Below are positions 1-11,548 of a DNA stretch of 64,000 nt, in pieces. Numbering within the stretch: position 1 is the first letter of the stretch; each line of letters begins with the position of its first letter. Source of the stretch: Tulasnella sp. 424 (Eukaryota; Basidiomycota; Agaricomycetes; Cantharellales; Tulasnellaceae). A program made the position numbers and the translations under genes. Below the pieces are notes generated by a model that saw only the letters and a program-made list of their open reading frames with translations, was not told the DNA's origin and made no database searches. The stretch is taken from positions 228,941-292,940 of the forward strand of contig WSUB01000019.1 of the NCBI GenBank assembly GCA_019633425.1, given 5' to 3'.

Positions 1-372
1 GAACGCCATTCCGATCCGCATTCGGAAACCAATAAATTGAACAATCTGACCGCATGGGACTCTAGACAAGTCATCGCGGTTAACTCAATCGCTGCTTCCA
101 ATTGAGGCTCCTCTCCAAAGACCTCGGAAAGCATAAAAGGCAGCTTATCCGGCCGGAAGCCTCGTCCGGCAATCTTCGGCTTGCTCCCGGTCACACTTCG
201 GCTATAAATGGGCCTGTGAGCAATTGGCCCCTTCTCGTGAACCATGAGGTCGAGTGAAGTCTTCGAGAAAGGGATAAGGAACATCAACGTGCCCACATGT
301 CGCAATCCCAAGCCCTTTTCTCACCAACCCCCATTCGGGCAAAGGCGATTGTGGCGTGTGTCGGTGCACGTT

Positions 373-424
373 GCATGGCTTGAAGTTGGCATGGCTTGAA
401 GTCTAACGTTGCATAGCCTGAAGT
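373..424. repeat. Triplicated 14-bp word
   Basis: The word GCATGGCTTGAAGT occurs at 373-386 and 389-402, and a variant (GCATAGCCTGAAGT) at 411-424. It looks like a local slippage repeat. No function is evident. Confidence 0.7.
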
Positions 425-1387
425 TGGAAGCCATCTTATCAGATACCTGACCTACGGCGGACAAATGGGTAAACTAATAACGACAACAGGCTCCGTGCGG
501 CCGTCAAAAGATTGGCATTCAATACAAAAAGCGTCATATATGCTAGAAGAAGTTACACATGTAGGAAATGGGCCTGTTTTGACGCTGAAACAGACAAAGA
601 ACATGAACGAATACATAGAAAGACTTGCCTAATATGGCAATTGCTGCTCTGTTTCAGCCCTCCTTGTTTGTTTGTTTTCCTTGAGAATATGACAATCCCG
701 GGCTTGTGTTGTGCAGTTAGTCGTAAGACTTGGGTTGGTTCTCGATGTACGCTGAATGGGTCGCAGTGTCTCTGTGCCGCAACGATCAGGGCAGCCGCGC
801 GCCAGGCTCAACTCCTTGCATATCCCTCCGTAGACGTCCATGCTCCAAAAGGCAAGTATGAGAACTGGGACACAGCTTGAGGCTTGGGAGCCCTAACTCC
901 GATCTATCACTATGGATCTCATGAAGGTTTGCAGCCCTCACGTTCGTACTTTGCCGAGCGAACGGCGTTGGAGCCCGAAACCGGCATACGGGCCAACAGC
1001 TCAAACCAGCATACGGACCTACAGCCCAAAGTTTGGAGGCTTCCCAACCTGCCAAGCCGTAGACGTCACTACTTCTTCCGGGGGAGAGGCGATGATGCCG
1101 ACAGGAGTCCCCGATCTGGCAGTCCTGCCCGATGAAGCACACAAACCTTGAGGCGTTGAACCAACCATCGATCTCCAAGCCACTCTCTTCCCATGTTGAC
1201 TCCTCGTCCTTGAAAAGTAAACCTCAAACACCGCGCATTTTACGATCGGCTTAGCTACGCGACCGATTATGTCGACGCCACGTCTTACCAATTCCGTCAA
1301 CAGCGCGTAAGTTGTCTTTCCGAGAAGATTCAATCGAGACGTTGCATTTTTCCCAACACGTAAAAACTCCATAAATCCGACCATTTC

Positions 1388-1459
1388 TTGTTTTAACCTG
1401 TCCGCTGCGGGGACAGTTGGCCCAGCGACCGTTTTACTGGTTCGGATGGGTTAAAACAA
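1388..1459. repeat. 72-bp inverted repeat
   Basis: The left arm (1388-1404) and right arm (1443-1459) are complementary at 15 of 17 positions, including an 11-bp perfect core TTGTTTTAACC / GGTTAAAACAA. The loop is 38 bp. This could be a cruciform or hairpin, or the ends of a very short MITE-like remnant. No clear target-site duplication was found. Confidence 0.6.
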
Positions 1460-2128
1460 CAAAAGGGGGACCCATTTCCCCAGCCTGGAAGAACTGTTAC
1501 GATCTGAACTCAAGTGCCATTCCTTTACAGGAGCGGAAATAAACATAAATGGTACTTTAATGCTAGTACAATGGTTCCATGGCCTGCCTGCGACCAAGTT
1601 GGGTGTGGCAATCGTACTGCATAGGTTCATTGGCCAAGCCTTCTGGGTATGTTCCCATTCGGAAAGAGCTCAAAAAGGTAGAAATAAAACACTGAATACC
1701 GCGTGGAAAACTCGTACAGAGCTCGGATTGTGTACGAGAGGTGGTCCCCGCATCACGGCAATCGCCTATTCCCAGTGTTTATGCCGCTGATGCAAGTGGA
1801 TCTGGTCAAATCTACCTTAAATCAGGTGCATCCAACTTGGGATTTCCTGGGAGTTCGCCCAAAAGTGACACCAGAAAGTGGCCTAGTGCATCAGAATTTC
1901 ACATCCTAACGCAAGTAGCCGGCATGAAGAAAATCCCCCAGACAAGCCTAGTGAGACGTTGGAAATACCCGGGGTCGTGGAATACAAACTTGAACGTTCG
2001 TCGTGCTTAGAACCAGGTAAGACAACATGAGAAGGACCATACACTTTCGAGTTTTCCCCTATTAGAACAGATCCGAAACCAAAGAAAAGACTGCGTGGAT
2101 GATATTTTATCCGAAGACAGCGCAAGCT

Positions 2129-2233
2129 GGTTCACCTTCCTTCTTAATCCTGACAAGCAGGTCTTGGTGCACCTTCCTTCTTAATCTTTGACAAGCAAGG
2201 TATCGGTGCACCTTCCTTCTTTATCTTGCCAAG
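2129..2233. repeat. Degenerate tandem repeat, about 38-bp period
   Basis: Three successive units begin at 2129, 2166 and 2205. Each carries the core CACCTTCCTTCTTAATC or a close variant, followed by a TGACAAGCA-like tail (weaker in the third, truncated unit). This is a minisatellite-like array in non-coding DNA. Confidence 0.75.
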
Positions 2234-2501
2234 TATTAGTTGTCCAAAGCGAACCGGAAAGGTCATAAGAGCAGAATACACATCTGTAATAGGACACTCT
2301 GAATGCAGCTCCCGCTTCTCTGCCGTAAATCATCGAAGACGGCTTTATGGCCTATAGAACCCAAGTCTGCGGCAATCGAGTTCGGAGCCTTTTCGGATGC
2401 ATCCAAGTGTGACGATCTTCGCATCCATTCGCTCTAAGCCCATTGCAGTTCTGGGTCAGCTGACTAGTGCAACTCGAAAAGCGCCACTCACCAACACTGC
2501 G

Positions 2502-3293
2502 CTAACGGCCAGCGGGCCCGCGGCTCTCGTACACACGCAATCCTTTCAGGTTTTCCGAAATGAACGAATAATCTGCACGGCGAACTACGTAGGCATGATG
2601 GTAGCTAAGGACCCCTACTCGAAGCGAAGCTGTGTTTGTCAATCTCGAGCGAACGAAGGGTCCGTTTGAACGGACAACGAAACTCGCTGGGTCGACTTTA
2701 ACGAATTCCGAGTTGCTGGAAGGGATTGGGGTTGGGTCGATGGAGTTGGTACAAACCATCAGTAAAATCACTGTCTTGATGGGATCGAATTCATTCTCCA
2801 GAAAAGCTCCCATCAGACGAGGCTGTGGTCGAGGCTTGTATGACTGTGGGATGAACGCAAAAGTGTACACCCCACTGATTTGAAGGAACCGAGAGACATT
2901 TCCGTTTCGAGCGGGACCTAAGAGTGACACATGGACAACAAAAGTGGCAAGCATTTCATGTCGAATGCCAGCGAGTGCTCCGGGCCGCGCGTCAAATTCC
3001 ATATTCCCATATTTGCTCTGGGGCAAAGAGACAGAGTCGAATCGGCTGGTCCACGAAAATGATGGAAAGGAAAAACTTGCACCCGAGTTGTCCAAATTGT
3101 GGGACGCTCCACGGCAACGAGCGGCCGGGACTGTGCAAACCCCGCCGGGAATGAAAGTCGATTTAGTGCTCTCTTTTTCGTGTAGCCATGGAGAAGAAAT
3201 GAGATGAACAATTGTATATACTAGAGTGGGATACTGGCGAGTTCTTGTTGCTATCTTTCGACGCTTCTGAGCGCATAAGCGGGATGAAGGCAC
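2502..3293 (-). CDS. Long unassigned open frame
   Basis: A 263-codon open frame lies just downstream of LST8 on the same strand. It has no signal peptide, domain or motif that I recognise, and its composition is rich in Ser, Arg and Pro. In a window of about 50% GC a frame this long can arise by chance, and the plus strand is also partly open here. I list it only because it is the longest unexplained frame in the left flank. Confidence 0.12.
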   Translation of the reverse strand: MPSSRLCAQKRRKIATRTRQYPTLVYTIVHLISSPWLHEKESTKSTFIPGGVCTVPAARCRGASHNLDNSGASFSFPSFSWTSRFDSVSLPQSKYGNMEFDARPGALAGIRHEMLATFVVHVSLLGPARNGNVSRFLQISGVYTFAFIPQSYKPRPQPRLMGAFLENEFDPIKTVILLMVCTNSIDPTPIPSSNSEFVKVDPASFVVRSNGPFVRSRLTNTASLRVGVLSYHHAYVVRRADYSFISENLKGLRVYESRGPAGR

Positions 3294-3367
3294 CCGAGGA
3301 CCGTGAGTCTAATGTCTGGTAGGGTCCTAGACAGTCGAATGCGTGCGGCACGGTAAGGGTACGGTCT

Positions 3368-6091
3368 TCAGGCAAGATTGACATCGTTGAGTGCGACACA
3401 GACGGCTGCTTTGCGGTGTCCGTTATATTGTCGAACCGTCTCGCCGGATGAGAGTTCCCAGAGGCGGGCGACATGGTCGGAAGAAGCTGGAAACCCGCGC
3501 CAAGATGAGTCAGCCGTTGCAGTCTCGGCTGGACGGTGTATTGACCGCCCCTTGCCAATCTCGTAGCCCTGCTCCACCGCGGACCAGGGAAGCGGCAAAC
3601 AGTGCATCAGAAATGGCAGCGTAACTCACCTGTCACGAGATATGCCGAGTCGGCGCTAAAAGCGCAGTCCCAGACCCAGCGTTGGTGGCCAACGAGAGAC
3701 TTTTCAAGCTTCACGTCATAGTTCGACGCGATGGACCATATTTTGATGGTCTTATCGGCTGAGCATGTAGCGAGCAGTCTGCAAGGAAGAGGGATGTCGG
3801 TGAGTGGCACGGCGGGATCTGGGCATTCCGGATGGGGACTAGCAGGATGAACAGCCGCTCACTTGACGTCGGGGCTGAGTAGACACCGCGTCAGATAGCG
3901 GTTGTGCGCCTGAAACTTGGATACGGGCTGGAATCTATCTTGGGAAGGGTCGTCGCATATCCTCCATATGAAGACTTTACCCTGGCATCAGGGAGAAGGG
4001 TACGAAATGATAAAAAATGGCGGGAAAATTGTGGTGCGAGGAACGCAACGTTCACAAGTGCACCGTGCCACCATGTGGTCGGCGAGGGTTTTCGTTGATC
4101 CAGATAAGAAGGCGAGGAGGAAGATGTTGATGGAGAGGTTATTGGAGAATTAAAGGTTGTGATTGACGCAAAAGTGCAACGTTATCGGGTATAAGGAGCA
4201 AATAACGAATGGGGTTGAGCGTCAAGTCTTCTCTTCCAGGATTTAATGGAGAGAGCGTCTCACCTGGACGACCCGGAAAGGCGAGATTAGTTCAAGGATC
4301 CGGGGCCGCGCGCCCGAAGTATGATGTCGAGGGTTCGAAAAGGTGGCCAGTGGAAGCGCGATTGCCACAGGAAGGTAGTGTCAAGGTGGACACCAGAAGG
4401 CGAAGCAAGCCAAAAGGCAGCACGAGATGCGTCAGAGACCGAGGTGGGGGGAGGCCGAACTACAGTCAACTTGCCTGGAATATTATCAGGATTCAAGATA
4501 GCGGACCAAGACGAGAAATAGTGTATGAGGGGAGATAAGCGTAGAACCACCAGTGCAGCTAAAACGCTGCTTGCCTAAGTTAATCAGCCACCCCCGCGGA
4601 ACGTTTAAAGGAGGAAATGGGGTAGTGTTTGGAAAGACATCCGGATGAGCCGGAATATTCGAGAAACATCGGCAAGGGTTAGCAATGTGAATGGCTGCAA
4701 ATGATCGGTCCAATGGAATGGCACGCACCTTGTTGTTCCCCGCAACTAAGAGCGACCCGTCCGAAGCTACGCTGATTGAGCGCATAGGGATTTCCCCCAT
4801 TGGTGTCTGGGAGAATGATTCCATCGACAGCCCAGGCGGTTGAAAAATAAAGCGGGCAATAAAACACAAGAAGAAAAAAACACCAGAAAGGTTAGAAAGT
4901 TCAAACGAGCTTTCTGGAGAAGGGCGCAGAACCGGCCAAAACTCGTGTTTTCTCACCAGCTCCAAAGTGCACGAGTTCTCTGATAGATCCCATTGTTTTA
5001 TCGCCCCCGATTGGTCACAAGAAATGAGCTCCCCTTGATTTGGGTGAATGACGACATCGTTCACTAAAGACGAAATGGGAAGTGAGTCAGTCAGAACACC
5101 GCCCAAGCTTGGAGACCTCACCTGGAGATCCGTTATCATAACTCCGGTACAGATGCGAACTCCTATTGTAGTGGCGTGAAGATGCAATCGAATGAAGGCC
5201 GTAACGTACGGCAGAATCCGAACAGACGGTGCCGGGCGGAAGCATTTATAAGAGACCGTTCAATACGCAGGAACGACCTGCACTGTCGCTCACCGCAAGT
5301 CCCAAATGCGGATAGTGCTGTCCTCGCTTCCGGTGACCACCCATTTGCCCTCAGCATGGAAGCATACAGCTGTTACGTTGCCCGTATGGCCTTCGAAAAC
5401 GACAATCTATGCGGGAAAAGCACGCAGATAAGCGCTTCAAATTACAAGTGAACTTTCATCACACGTACGGGAGTGTTTGCATTTCCTGCAACTTCATAAA
5501 CAGCAACCTTCTTGTGGATCGCTGCGGCGAGGAGTCTTTTACTAGTAATGTCGTTCGAGTTCACGAGCATCAGTCCCGTGTGAGAAGGCGGTTCTTAAAA
5601 CGAGCATCGACTATCTCCTTGTCCTCCCGAGACCTTGAAGTCGATCGATCCACTGATGGCGAAAATGAACAAAAAATTGCCACTTACTCGGGCGAAATAG
5701 CTATCCGGTTGACTTGCTGTGGTGTATATCGATATGGTAAGGTCGCGGGCCAGACCCCGAACAAGCCAGTGTGAAATTAAGGAGATGGCAATCACGAGCT
5801 GGTGGAAGGAAAGGAAAAACATACGCCTTGTTCGCCAGATCGAGCGATTGTTCTGGAGCAGATGCCACTCCAAGCCTCCCAAAACCGAATTTCATGGTCG
5901 TATGAGCCTGTGACGAGAACAACTGACAAATCTTGTTGGGCTGCCTGAGGTTGCTGCTGTTGTTGAGGTACATTGCCATACATGGTTTGAGTTGGCATAA
6001 GTGGTGGACGGTGGTGGTGCAAGGTTGAGACCTGACGGAGTTCAAGCGGAGCATCAAAGCACGGGGACATGACTACCGACGCTCTAGCCAA
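3368..6091 (-). CDS. lst8: LST8, WD40 subunit of TOR complexes
   Basis: WD40 beta-propeller protein that binds the TOR kinase domain in TORC1 and TORC2. Exon 1 (5825-6091) holds a Gln-rich leader and then [19 protein letters not shown], the family's first blade. A 29-nt exon (5688-5716) gives [10 protein letters not shown], and the next exon gives [19 protein letters not shown]. Later exons carry [49 protein letters not shown], then [34 protein letters not shown] and [20 protein letters not shown], ending [12 protein letters not shown]. This order fits LST8 closely. One intron (3982-4728, 747 nt) is far longer than the others. The start could be the Met at 6091 or one of the downstream Mets in exon 1; the N-terminal tail is not conserved. 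Confidence 0.93.
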
Positions 6092-8902
6092 GCGTCCCCA
6101 CGCGAGCGCTCCGAACGAGGTCCCCCCTCATTAGATCGGTTGACCTTATTTCAGAAAATAGTTCATTTTATGTTCCACCGTATCGCACCTAGATCAAAGT
6201 CTCGACCTCTGCCCAATTGGGGCTAGTGGTTGGGTCAGCAGAGTCGCCCCTGTGAGACGGATCCTAACCACTATCTCAGCTGTATCCTTGTCATCATCTA
6301 ACCTCTCCGTCAAAGTCTTTGGCGTGCCCGAGGGCAAGGAGGTCTTCGGCTGCGAGCCTGTCATATCTCATACTACGGCCGTGCCTGGTAGGGGTGTTCG
6401 CGCATACCAGCATGCCGTCCTGTCGCCACGAGGCAACCTCTGCAACCACGCTGAACCGGGCAGGGTACCCATCTGTACCCATTGCAATTTCCCCCGCATC
6501 ACTGACCGACACCTTGGGGTCTGCTCGGTTTTATTGTGGAAAGCTAAATTGGTTCTAGCATGCCTCCCGTCGTTGTCATCTCGTAAGCCCCGGCCGTTTT
6601 GAGCTTCTTTCCCTACCACTGACCAGATCCAGTTCGTGCATCTTGATTGGCCCATAGTTTGCGTTCTTCCGGGTATCTCGCTTCGCAGAAGACGGTGTTT
6701 ATTGGGTCATGATGGCTTATTTTCGAGCCTGCCCTTGTTTTCGGGGAGTTCCTTTTGCCTCTTCGTCCCCGTTTGAAACGCATACCTAAGCACGGAGCAT
6801 CACGTATGACTCCCCGTTCCTCCTTACCCTGCCTTCCCTATCCGTCGATCCGAGGGCCAACTGGTCTCGCCACGGTCGACCCTCTTGTGCAGGTCAAGCT
6901 CATTGGGTCGGTGACGCATGCGATTGCTTCCTTCGAATGTCTGGATTGCCTCCAGTGGCTGGCCCTTAGGCCCTGTAACGCCCTTATTTCACGAATTTCC
7001 CGGAAATCCGTATGGCCCATCTACCACTTACTTGTTCCGTGCTTTGCCTTTTCGTTGTTGCCACAGCTGGCTGGTTCGGTCTATGCCCCTTCTCTGTACC
7101 CCATTTTTCCATCAGGCTCTTAAACCCGACCCAACGAAAATTTCGAAGCGCTTGCCTCTACATCGTTCCACCTCCAGCCTTCCCCAACCTAACCTCATAT
7201 GATCTCCCTCATGCTCTAAATTCCACATACCATTTTTGGCTCGCCGGGCCTAGGACTACGGGCCGGAATTGTCACTCCCCAGGACCAACATAAACCGATT
7301 TAACATAACAACCCCCTTCACGCTCTTCTAGCTCCCAATTCCTCACAAATTTTCATTCCAACTGCACCCACCAAATCCATAAGAACATCCATTCTACTCC
7401 TGAAGACAAGATTCATGGCGGCAAACGCGGCAATAGTCGTAAGCGGAGTCTCCCGATCCTTGTTGCGCGATGCACATTCTGACGTATTTCGCTTCTGCAG
7501 ATTGGCTGTAAGCTAGTTTTGTCCTAGTCCGTTTTGTCTTCTCCGCGGTTGCTGATCATTATCACGCGACACCTAGCTCGGGTATTCTTCGTGAGTCTTA
7601 CCACTTTTGTAGCCCATAACAATCTTAAAGACTTGTCTATTGACCTAAATCATCACCTTCCAGCATGATGCTAAGACCGGCCAAATTATTCATGGGACGG
7701 TTACGAGCCTGGAGGTGCTCACCAACGTATGTTGGATGCACTGGATAGTTCGCACTTGGGCGGCTCTGACATTACTGTTCCGCAGGGAAGCCAAGTGGCC
7801 AATGTCAACCTAGACTCTGGGGGCACGAGCACTGTTCCGTAAGGATCACAATCACACATCATGGTCTTAGAACTGAAACTGGAACTCTCGCATGTAGCGT
7901 CAACCTTCTCAGTCCCGCTGCCTAACAGTGTGCTCGGCTTGTTGGTTTTCACCGCTCTCTGCGGACACAATTCGGCAAATTCTATGATCTTCAGCTCAAA
8001 GATCGAGAACAAGCCTTACTGTTGATCGTAGACGCTGTTGGACCTGAGCATGTACGACCCGTTTGTCTCGATTTCGCGTCCATGCATTGCCTAAGCCCCT
8101 CGTACAGCGCCCGGCCTCAAGTGTAGCCGTTGCGCCTACACGCATAAGCGCGGTGGCCCCGCTGCCATATCCTTCAAGGTCATTTAGGACATCATTATGA
8201 TGGTTCGGGATCTTGGTCTGGCGATTGAAGTCGCATGGCTTCTTCATTTGACTGTCTGGAAGTCAATGAGATTTAGAGTGTTTTAACGATCGTCATCTCT
8301 GTAATACTATCTTGATTATTGACTGAGCTGCCTGTCAAGTCTGAATTCGCTCGGTCTGGAAATCCGCCGACAGGCCAAGATTAACCCCAGTTAATCACAG
8401 AACAACGTAATGAGGAAAGTATAATATTTGGAAAATACTTTATTTTATTGGCGTGTAACTACGAAGCTTCGGACGCACAGTTGGCGGAGTATGGTCTTGG
8501 TAAAACGTGGTGGCACATCTTGGTTTGCCATGAAATTCAACCTTATCCGCCGGCATGGCTCTCCCATCAGATAACCGTTACACCGTCAAGAGATATATAA
8601 ACCTTGGAGCTCGTTCTAATCTGCAGATCTCGTTGAAAAGGCCCAAAATATCCGGTCGACCGGGACGAGTACCAGGAAACGTAACCCGACGGGACACACT
8701 GGCCAATTGCACTCCGCTAGGCGATCCGAGGCGAAAGAGATAGTTTGGAAGCTTTCTTGGCTTCTATCTTGCGTGCCCTAGAGGGTGAAACGTGCCCCGA
8801 GGGGAGGAAGGTCGATCGAGGGAAAGAAAAGGCGCTGCGTCGTAGCGCCGCTCGAAAACATCGACTCGCGCGTCTTCCACGCTCTATCTTTTTGACCATG
8901 CC
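6092..8902. other. Gene-poor interval between LST8 and AlkB-like gene
   Basis: This holds the 5' flank of LST8 and about 2.5 kb without a recognisable gene. Part of 6970-7295 (a TGTAACGCCC-type start, pyrimidine-rich body, and a GTCACTCCCCAGG word near 7269) reminds me of LTR sequences of fungal Gypsy elements, but I could not find matching ends or target-site duplications. Around 7414-7850 there are plausible splice sites and a short possible spliced frame, described under findings. Confidence 0.4.
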
Positions 8903-9900
8903 ATGCTTCGTTTGCTCGTTCGTAACGTCCTCAATCGATCATCACAACTCCGGCGACAAGTCTCCACAGCAAGCTACACGCTAACGGAGAGGCAGCCTAG
9001 TAACTCACCGATCTGGATTCGGGCCCAGTCCGAGTCTTCGCTGCTAAAGGGCGTTTCCCCGACGGACTTTCAGTTGTACACCAATGTATTTTCCAAAGAA
9101 GAGCAGACAGAACTGCTCAAGTGTGCGCTAAAGAGGCTAGACGAGATCCGAGGTGTGTCTCGAACTATCAAAAAACGCCGGAAGGAAGCAGTCGGTGTGG
9201 CAAATGCAATCGGAGCAAGTGAACCCCCCGCTGATGTGCAGAGCCAGTTTCTTCCGGACACATGCTATGAGTTTGACGAGGTAACGTTATCTAGGCATTT
9301 CAAATCGTTATCTCTGTCTGACAGCAAATCTTGCCTAGGGCCATTATGATGGTGTCATACATCAGTATCGCGAGTCCCACGTCTCTGCCTGGCCAGAATC
9401 AGCCCGGGGATTGCTCTCCAAAGCAGGGTTATTGATGCCAGGTAGCCCAAGTCTATCCTCTGTCCAGACTCATGCCTTGCACCTTGCTTCGGACGGAGAA
9501 ATCCTATCCCACGTGGACAACATTGAAGCAAGCGGCAGTACGTATTGTTGATACCACTAATAGTCACCTGCTAATACTATCACTGGTGCAGAGACAATTC
9601 TTGGGATATCTCTGGGGGCCGCTAGAGTCCTTCGCCTCCAACCTAAAGAACCTGGTGGCTCGGACGAATGCGTTGACATCCTTCTGGAGAGCGGAAGCGT
9701 GTACGTCCAAACGTAAGAAAAGTCGCCATATTTTGGTAGACTCCCCCACTGAGTTCTCTTCGTCTTCTAGAGGATTTATCCGTTATGGTTTCGTGCATAG
9801 TGTTCCGTTGGAATGGCAGTTCCGGGAGAGATCGTTAAAACCGGGTCAACGGATGAGCATCATGCTCCGCGACCTCTATGCTAGCTCATCTTCTTCGTAA
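8903..9900 (+). CDS. AlkB-like 2OG-Fe(II) dioxygenase, ALKBH7 type
   Basis: Likely iron- and 2-oxoglutarate-dependent dioxygenase. Four exons: 8903-9280, from 9339, from about 9592, and from about 9771 to the stop at 9900. The introns are short, with GT..AG ends and a consistent frame. Exon 1 begins with a Leu/Arg/Ser-rich stretch typical of a mitochondrial presequence; human ALKBH7 is mitochondrial. Exon 2 starts GHYDGVIHQYRE and reaches LHLASDGEILSHVDNIEASG, which holds the HxD iron-binding pair. Exon 3 gives ILGISLGAARVLRL, and the last exon gives IRYGFVHSVP (distal His) followed by GQRMSIMLRD (the Arg expected to bind 2-oxoglutarate). Family assignment is strong. ALKBH7-like rather than another AlkB group is my reading of the HVDN and SLG contexts. 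Confidence 0.85.
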
Positions 9901-10082
9901 ATTTATGTTATAAATTTCGATTATTCTCGTAGGCCAACTACTATCGCAGAAGAGCGTGAAAGCGCTTTTGTCGTCGGCGCCGGAGTGTGGGAGGATGCAT
10001 GTGCCGAACTGAAAGACGCCGCACTCGGCTGGTTACGGGAAATCACAGCTTGCCATTCGCTCATTCCCACCTCACCTGCAAA

Positions 10083-10143
10083 ACCCGACCTCTCCCTCCC
10101 GCCCTTCCTCTCCCCCCCTTGTTCATTCTCTATTATTCTCCAC
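10083..10143 (+). promoter_or_regulatory. CT-rich 5' flank of the COX subunit IV gene
   Basis: Almost purely pyrimidine tract immediately upstream of the start codon. CT-rich blocks before the start are common in strongly expressed fungal genes. The transcription start cannot be placed from sequence alone. Confidence 0.5.
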
Positions 10144-10144
10144 C

Positions 10145-10889
10145 ATGAACACCCTTCGCGTTGCTCGCACCCTTCAGCCGCAAGTGCTGGCATCGTCTCG
10201 TATGCTCGTTAGAGCTGCTTCGACGACTACCCACACGTCAGCCGCATCGTCCGTTATCCCAGTATCCAACATTGAGGCCCAGTGGGAGACTCTAAACACC
10301 AAGGAGCAGACGGAAGTGTACGAGCAACTGTTGGAGGCTCAAAAGCGTGACTGGAAAACTCTGAGCATCGACGAGAAGAAAGCTGGTAAGTGCTGTCAAA
10401 ATTTCATTATTGTCTGAGCCAACCTATGGGAGGGTTCGGATTACAAGCCCTCATTCCGACGCGACACTGACCTCTCTTTCTTCCTCTTCACCTAGCTTAC
10501 TATATCTCCTTCGGTCCTCACGGTCCTCGAAAGCCTGTTGACGAACCTGGCTCCGGCTTGAAGGTGTTTGGCTTGACCGTGGCGATCGTTGGTGCGGCTT
10601 GCGTCGCATTCCTTGGCATCCGATCGTTCGGTCAGTTGGTTTTATCGTCTTTCGGCACGATTCTCCGCCTAATCACACCGATCCATTTTAGGCGGAGAGC
10701 CTCCAAGGACGATGACGAAGGAGTGGCAAGAGGCGTCCAACGAATTGGCTCGCGAGGAGAAACAAAACCCGCTCACCGGTACGTTTTGGCTGGCTTTGTG
10801 CCACTTCGCATGTCGTCTCACATACTTTCTACCTCGCAGGTATTACATCGGAGGGCTACAAGGGCAAGGGCCATGTTTCTCTCAAGTAA
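10145..10889 (+). CDS. Cytochrome c oxidase subunit IV (yeast Cox5 homologue)
   Basis: Nuclear-encoded inner-membrane subunit of respiratory complex IV. Exons 10145-10385, 10496-10630, 10692-10778 and 10840-10889 join in frame. The product is about 170 residues, as usual for the family. The N-terminus (MNTLRVARTLQPQVLASSRM) is a typical mitochondrial presequence. The matrix part includes NTKEQTEVYEQLLEAQKRDW; after AYYISFGPHGPRKP comes the single membrane helix (VFGLTVAIVGAACVAFLGIR), then MTKEWQEASNELAREEKQNP and the end GYKGKGHVSLK. The 5' flank (10083-10140) is strongly CT-rich, typical of highly expressed basidiomycete genes. It follows the AlkB-like gene on the same strand with a 244-nt gap. 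Confidence 0.93.
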
Positions 10890-11548
10890 TCTTTTGGTCA
10901 CTTCTTTCGACCATTCGCAACCTTTTCCCTTCCACTCTCTTCTCGAGGTTTATTTTAGAGGCTACAACCTCGAATAATCAAAACACCCCCTACCCCAGTT
11001 CGCAGATCGTCCTGTGCCGTGTGGATTGTAGTCCGTGCATCGCGAGGCGTGAAATCCTAGACCGCTCTATTATTTATTCGTCCTCCGTTCCTCTGTTCCA
11101 GCTTATCTCACCGGGCAGCGTCCTGTGCTTAGAGTTCGACGTCACGTTCCAACTTCCCCGGTCTCCCGGCGGACCCGCGTGGCAACTTCGAAACCTAGAG
11201 ACCATGCCTTTGCCTGTAGAGCGAACGACTCTTGAGCGCTTCAGCAGCTCAGCTTATTTAAGCCTCGTGAGCGGAAGCTTTCGAACGACGATGGTCGTGA
11301 GATGAACGGAATTAACGGAGGTGGTAAATTTGCCTCATGTTTACGCGTGAGGCACTGCCCGGGATGACTGGCCTCGTCCTCAACTCTCCATCTCCATCTC
11401 CTTCCCTTCCCCAGTCTCCGCAACGGTACTCGTGATAACTGGTAAGTCCTCAGACAGGGATAGCAGTGAACCCAAGCGTTTACGAGAGTGTGGACCGTCA
11501 CAGTCGACTCCAGGCCAAGCTTCTTCGTAGTCCAAACACAAATCTACC
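10890..11548. other. Intergenic, COX subunit IV to CNBP
   Basis: Holds the 3' end of the oxidase gene and the promoter and leader of the zinc-knuckle gene. Several frames are open over part of it, but none has recognisable content. Confidence 0.5.

Larger units (their letters stand above)
1..3367. other. Gene-poor left flank
   Basis: I see no recognisable gene here. Open frames are short and overlap on both strands. Three small structures are listed separately: a triplicated 14-bp word near 373-424, an inverted repeat at 1388-1459, and a degenerate tandem repeat at 2129-2233. The longest frame is on the minus strand (2502-3293, 263 codons); it matches no family I know and overlaps open frames on the plus strand. 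The region may hold decayed transposon sequence, but no transposase or reverse transcriptase motif could be read. Confidence 0.5.

Noticed and set aside
2924..3154. A CPNCG-containing plus-strand frame that looks like part of a zinc ribbon
   Set aside because: Only one CxxC pair, no partner pair at the right spacing, and the minus strand is open over the same bases.
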